From Warburgia ugandensis (Eukaryota > Streptophyta > Magnoliopsida > Canellales > Canellaceae), in assembly GCA_035236585.1 (NCBI GenBank), contig CP141126.1, positions 15,079,001 through 15,143,000 of the forward strand: a DNA stretch of 64,000 nt, given 5' to 3'. The position numbers and the translations under genes were made by a program. Positions within the stretch are counted from its first letter, which is position 1. Every line of letters starts with the position of its first letter. The notes beneath the pieces are model-generated. The model was given only the letters and a program-made list of their open reading frames with translations, was not told where the DNA came from and did not search any database. This document shows, piece after piece, positions 61,601 to 64,000 of this stretch.

Positions 61601-63965
61601 CAGAAAAGAATAGTGTAATAGAACTTAAAAGAGAAGGAACCAGTCCTCGGCCATCAAGAGACTGGATGACTTAGATAGCCCATCCATGAGAAACAGTCCC
61701 ATTTAATAAGGATTTTGAATTAACTGCGTGAAAAAATACAGATATAAAATGTAGGGGATGGGCTTTCCAATCTCATCAAAACATCTGAAAAAATCGTGAG
61801 CAAAAATGAGATGCCTGCAAAAACTAAAAGTATATCCCTTTACAATCAGAATTCTCTATAAGGACTAGAAGATAAGAATGTTTGGAATTTGGTAAAGCCA
61901 CTCATCATCAAGACCTTATCCCAATTAGGGGTAGGCCAAAGAAGTGAGTTGTATGACACTTGCATGCTAAAAGTAAAGCCTAGGCACCATAGATTATATG
62001 CATACCCTTATATTTGACGCATAAAGTAAACCAAGGTGTATCAAGCTTCTTGATGGCCAAACAAAAAAGCAGACAACTATAGTTGCACAAGGTGATGCCA
62101 AAGTAGAAACCTTTTTGGAATTTTGTAGTTGGACCATGTCTTAGAAAGGAAAATGTATAAGTATTCACTTATAAAATGTCAGACTTCACATCTTATAAAA
62201 ACTCAGTCATTGCTAAATAAACTTCCCAGGGACAGGAAAATAGGAAGTGTTTCCTGGAGCAAGGTTTTGCCTAGTCAAAAATGTAGAGGATCCAGTCATG
62301 ACTAAATCCTAATGCAGGAAACAAACCGAAAGAAAACATGAGAGCCACACGAGAAAGAAGATAACAGAGTTCATGCCAAAACCTCCTCTTGTAACTTATG
62401 TAACCCTAAGTTATGGTCAGTAAGTGCAATGATGTTAGAATTTTCATTTTTTTCTGAATGTAGCACAATGGCATTAATTGCGCAGAAAATGAAGATCCAT
62501 GTCATGAGTTAAGTTGTCAAATAGGACATGTAGACGTCAAGGAAGAGCAACAGACCGGAAATTTACTTGGTAAGTCGAGAGAGCAAAGCAAGTCATCATC
62601 AATGCCAAGCTCCTCGAGCTCTAACCATATTGCAGCATCACATCCTTTCTCCTGAGCTCCATGCAGTTCCATCTCCAAAACTTCTATAGCACTTCCTTTG
62701 TTGCTGGTATCCTGCCGCCCACTGGATTCAAACTCTGTCTCTTCAGAAGGCAAGCCTAAATCATCTACACACATCAACGAGGCCATTCTCTGAGCTAATC
62801 CTGGAATATCCTGCAGCTGCAAGGCACGAGAACCCACAAAATTTTACAACACTTGAAGCCTCAAACAGTCTTTGGGCTAAATGATCTCACAACATAAATC
62901 CTAGAAGCATATCAGTTACAATGCACCAAGAGTAAAATGCCCCTAAGGTCAATATCAAAAGTAGTACAGGTAGTCAACTTGTTGCTTGAAAACATTCTGG
63001 AAAAGCACATAGCAATCATAGACAAAACGTTGTAGGTGCAGAATCGTTATACAAATTATTCAAGCTATAAACAATAGTCAATAAACAATTCTTACTTGTC
63101 AATCAACAAACAAGAGGGCATGAGAGAAACAAACAAGTAAACCAACTCGGAAAGACTGTCTATCCAGAACTCTTTATGTCATAGAAAATCCAATCACGGG
63201 AACTCAAATATGCCCACGCAACCAATGCAAAAGAATCGAGAACCGTCCCACGACTCAAGCTCTAACCTTCCCATCCGGAAAAAGGAAAAAAAATACTCGA
63301 AAAACTCCAATAAAAACTGAAAATGATCCGCCAGGCGCTCGACGCCTAGCAACAAATTTCATAATAACTACTTAAAATTCAACAAAGCTAAAATTTGAAT
63401 GCTCGGCAGCACAAAACTGTAAGGCAATCAAGAGAGAGGAAAGAAAACTCAAGTTTCGGAAGCATTTTCTACTCAACTTTCATCATTGCCAGAGAATCTC
63501 ACCGCATAACATTGGTCACCCCGATCAAAAGACCAAAACAAAAGAAGTAGAAACAGTTCCAATCCCTCGAGTTCCACCATTTCAAAACCATGCAAGTAAG
63601 CCGCAACAGAAGTCGAAAACGAAAACGAAATCGAAAGAACTACAAAAAACCCTAAACTCCAAATGCAAATGCTACAAAAATCGATTTCTAACCTGCTTCC
63701 GAGCATCGGAGAGGCGAAAAGTCCAGGCATGATCAATGATGAAGACTTGGGATTCCTTCTCCATGAATTCCGATAAGAGCACAAGTCGCCTTTGTCGGCC
63801 ATTCTCGCAAAGCTCGACGTTGAAGTAGTTGCCTCCATCGAAGGTCTCAGTGGAAAGCTTGTCAAAGAGCTGGCGGTAGAGAGCGGGAGGAATGCCAGAC
63901 GCTGCGAGAAGAAAGGCGTGAACTTCAGCGAAGTGATCGAAATTTCGAATGAGTGAAGAAGACAT
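37689..63965 (-). CDS. TTLL12: TTLL12-like tubulin-tyrosine-ligase family protein
   Basis: A complete 15-exon gene, 868 residues. Exons: 63693-63965, 62556-62816, 59752-59876, 59285-59501, 58877-59002, 58529-58785, 52172-52279, 51543-51684, 51308-51470, 41949-42106, 39455-39778, 39288-39362, 39114-39183, 38821-38978, 37689-37838. All junctions are GT/AG and every phase joins. The N-terminal part (1-178) contains ETFDGGNYFNVE and HAWTFRLSDARKQ. Leucine-rich repeats lie at about 179-335 (LVALNLWGNKL, LPSLSYLNLRGNPLD). The TTL ATP-grasp domain spans about 500-830: WILKPWN with Lys650, ICQKYIEHP (681-687), KFDLR (695-698), GVDVMLD (804-810), LLEVT (817-821). A C-x2-C-x3-C tail (823-830) precedes the end. 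TTL enzymes ligate amino acids to tubulin; TTLL12 members are atypical and may act without ligase activity. Plants have this single family (known as OsTTLL12 in rice). Introns 6 and 9 are swollen by a hAT and an RTE element. Confidence 0.95.
37936..38292 (+). mobile_element. RTE LINE 3' fragment in last TTLL12 intron
   Basis: A 5'-truncated RTE copy, opposite in direction to the host gene. It matches the C-terminal coding blocks of the near-intact copy (AEMRMLR-MS-KTRKD, LG-APIGNK, GHVQ, QVEG-K-A-GR) and ends in GACCCCTAATCAGGATAACTGATGATGA. It carries stops and small deletions. AATTACT on both sides may be a short target duplication. Confidence 0.85.
39779..41948. other. TTLL12-like intron 10
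   Basis: A 2.2-kb intron without a recognised element apart from a small tandem duplication at 41052-41170. A GGTGGTGGTG run lies near 40.60 kb. Confidence 0.5.
41052..41170 (+). repeat. Tandem duplication, 57-bp unit x2
   Basis: Two diverged neighbouring copies begin ATGCCTAAATGGT (41052) and ATGCCTAAATAGT (41109). Both contain ATCTCTTCAA-type and AAGACCACT words and end TTCCTTGAAGA. Simple local duplication. Confidence 0.65.
42690..42774 (+). mobile_element. tRNA-derived SINE-like head, second copy
   Basis: GAGCACTCGTGTGAGTTGGTTAAGTGCC carries an A-box (42725-42740), and TGCATTCAATCC (42760-42771) is a decayed B-box. It is homologous to 28935-29036. The RTE 3' tail begins directly after it (42775), so either the LINE inserted at its edge or the two were mobilised together. 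Confidence 0.45.
42775..45940 (-). mobile_element. Near-intact RTE-clade LINE
   Basis: A ~3.2-kb non-LTR retrotransposon, the usual full length for the clade, in TTLL12-like intron 9 and in the same direction as the gene. One reading frame of 932 codons (45602 to 42807, open further up to about 45690) holds an apurinic-type endonuclease then a reverse transcriptase. Endonuclease signs: ATWNIGTLTG, CIQETKWKG, GADLNGYVG, KSQIDFFL, SQHRLMVMD. RT signs: FGFMPGRST, DLEKAYDRV, GLHQGSALSPYLFTLVMDEL, LFADDIVLLD. Only two in-frame stops interrupt it, a TGA at 44871-44873 and a TAG at 44055-44057; no frameshift was found. The 3' end is a (TGA)n microsatellite, typical of RTE. The 5' boundary, after three 69-bp repeats, is approximate, and no target duplication was fixed. 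A third possible stop lies upstream of the conserved start region. Confidence 0.95.
45712..45912 (-). repeat. RTE 5' UTR tandem repeats, 69 bp x3
   Basis: Three direct units start at 45712, 45781 and 45850. Each contains TTTTTCACYRCACCCGRGATCCGATGYAGC, then CGTCGCTT and a GCGCCCTAGCAGCCCTTGCC-like end (forms on the plus strand). They lie just upstream of the LINE frame and are more GC-rich than anything around them. Such 5' monomers act as promoters in some LINEs; here that is inference. Confidence 0.8.
45945..46222 (+). repeat. Tandem pair of hairpin-bearing units
   Basis: Two ~135-bp direct units (about 45950-46085 and 46086-46220). Each holds GATRATTTTCATTTCTT at its left and AAGAAATAACAAAAYCATCTTC at its right, which are complementary and would form a stem around ACAAACTAATATAC. 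They end with related GGCTGGCTACCTAACACAAGG / AGCTGGCACCTGACGCAGG. They directly abut the LINE 5' end. Confidence 0.65.
46371..46553 (-). mobile_element. Au SINE copy 6
   Basis: A complete Au SINE on the minus strand in TTLL12-like intron 9 (head GGGGAGCCTTGGCGCAACGG, 3' end GTGCACCGGACTGCGC). The flanks show a weak duplication, AATACTCAAGTTTA against AATACAAAGTTTAG, so the target site has decayed somewhat. Confidence 0.92.
46570..48650. other. TTLL12-like intron 9, middle part
   Basis: Nothing coding or clearly repetitive is recognised. Short frames at 46.40-47.48 kb have no known match. The AT-rich block at 48.17-48.42 kb may be the left part of an old LTR whose C/T-rich leader follows. 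Confidence 0.35.
48651..50005 (+). repeat. 1.35-kb pyrimidine-rich tract in intron 9
   Basis: The plus strand is dominated by C and T (CTCTCCTCTTCTTCTC and similar) for about 1.35 kb, very unlike its surroundings. Three related lead-ins occur within it: GGGCTAGATACTAGGAGGAA (48680), GAACTAAATTGTAGGAGGCA (48820), GGGCTAGAACACATAGGAGG (48893). C/T-rich leaders of this kind are known from plant gypsy elements, so an LTR or leader relic is possible. The open frames in it (49182-50005) are composition artefacts. Confidence 0.55.
50006..51307. other. TTLL12-like intron 9, right end
   Basis: AT-rich intron sequence without a recognised gene. The 50.10-50.45 kb part (GCTAGATCAATTAAGGC, TTGATCTAGACCG) resembles plant LTR-leader DNA, but no ends can be marked. 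Confidence 0.35.
52826..52935 (+). repeat. hAT copy B left TIR and subterminal repeats
   Basis: The terminus CTATGTAGTCGCAAGGCGC is followed by direct AGGCGC words (CAAGGCGCATGG, CCAGGCGCAGCG, CCAGGCGCATC) and CTTGCACCTTGCGG. GC-rich subterminal repeats of this kind are the usual transposase-binding sites of hAT elements, and they stand out in otherwise AT-rich DNA. Confidence 0.8.
57055..57155 (-). repeat. hAT copy B right TIR and subterminal repeats
   Basis: The right 100 bp carries two CTAGGCGC words in plus orientation, then CTTGCGCCTGGG, TGCGCCTTGCGCCTG and the inverted terminus GACTACATAG. The repeat words are shared with the left end, mostly inverted. Confidence 0.8.
57164..58528. other. 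TTLL12-like intron 6 beside the hAT
   Basis: Host intron sequence without a recognised element. Frames at 57820-58035 and 58073-58426 are AT-rich chance ORFs. Confidence 0.5.
59877..62555. other. TTLL12-like intron 2
   Basis: A 2.7-kb intron with no exon or large repeat recognised apart from the short RTE tail at 61901. Confidence 0.5.
61901..61938 (-). mobile_element. ~37-bp RTE tail fragment
   Basis: TCATCATCAAGACCTTATCC then CAATTAGGGGTAGGCC matches only the last bases of the RTE 3' end including the (TGA)n tail (complement). No target duplication can be confirmed. It is either another extreme truncation or a deletion remnant. Confidence 0.75.
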
Positions 63966-64000
63966 GACGGAGTCAATGGAGGACACAGCCGCAGCTGGTT
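63966..64000 (-). other. TTLL12-like 5' UTR start
   Basis: The sequence upstream of the ATG on the minus strand up to the window edge. An in-frame GTG lies seven codons above the ATG, but the ATG at 63963-63965 fits the known start of the family (short leader, then NFDHFAEVHAFLLAASG). The promoter lies outside the window. Confidence 0.5.

Noticed and set aside
1-64000. CRISPR array, operon, prophage or organelle insertion
   Set aside because: No spaced identical repeats, no bacterial-style gene packing and no plastid or mitochondrial gene sequence was recognised.

Overview
This window is nuclear DNA from a flowering plant. The evidence is intron-rich genes with canonical GT/AG splice sites, a mitochondria- or plastid-type pentatricopeptide repeat (PPR) gene, a plant-type TAF9 exon, a plant TTLL12-like tubulin-tyrosine-ligase-family gene with leucine-rich repeats, six Au-type SINEs, an RTE-clade LINE and two hAT transposons. 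The base composition is AT-rich and the spacing between genes is loose. The lineage within angiosperms cannot be fixed from the sequence alone. No bacterial, organellar or CRISPR feature was seen.

Layout, left to right: (1) 1-2.3 kb is intergenic or TAF9-intron DNA with an RTE fragment. (2) 2.32-2.59 kb is the first coding exon of TAF9 (minus strand), with TGGGCY promoter motifs up to about 3.05 kb; its later exons are not visible here. (3) 3-16 kb has no recognisable host gene. It holds degenerate repeats, a truncated RTE tail, a decayed hAT (10.55-13.1 kb) and possible LTR-derived DNA. (4) 16.41-18.06 kb is an intact single-exon P-class PPR gene (minus). (5) 18.5-21.7 kb is a SINE cluster with four Au copies and a 45-bp RTE insertion that has its own target-site duplication. 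(6) 22.84-34.46 kb is a nine-exon gene (minus) for a 224-residue coiled-coil protein of unknown function; its phases join into one open frame. (7) 34.5-37.7 kb is an AT-rich spacer with a 261-bp MITE and a tandem duplication that includes the MITE edge. (8) 37.69-63.97 kb is one 15-exon TTLL12-like gene (minus), reconstructed exon by exon to 868 residues. Its introns carry an almost intact RTE LINE (42.8-45.9 kb), an Au SINE, a long pyrimidine-rich tract (48.7-50.0 kb) and a complete-ended hAT element (52.83-57.16 kb) with an 8-bp target duplication.

The host genes appear to be independent housekeeping-type loci: transcription initiation (TAF9), organelle RNA processing (PPR), an unknown coiled-coil protein, and a tubulin-ligase-family protein. 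Most of the remaining structure comes from mobile elements. The best leads are the non-canonical active-site residue of the TTLL12-like protein, the hydrophobic exon of the coiled-coil protein, the structural detail of the hAT and RTE elements (terminal repeats, 5' tandem units, micro-insertion), and two related tRNA-like SINE heads that do not belong to the Au family.
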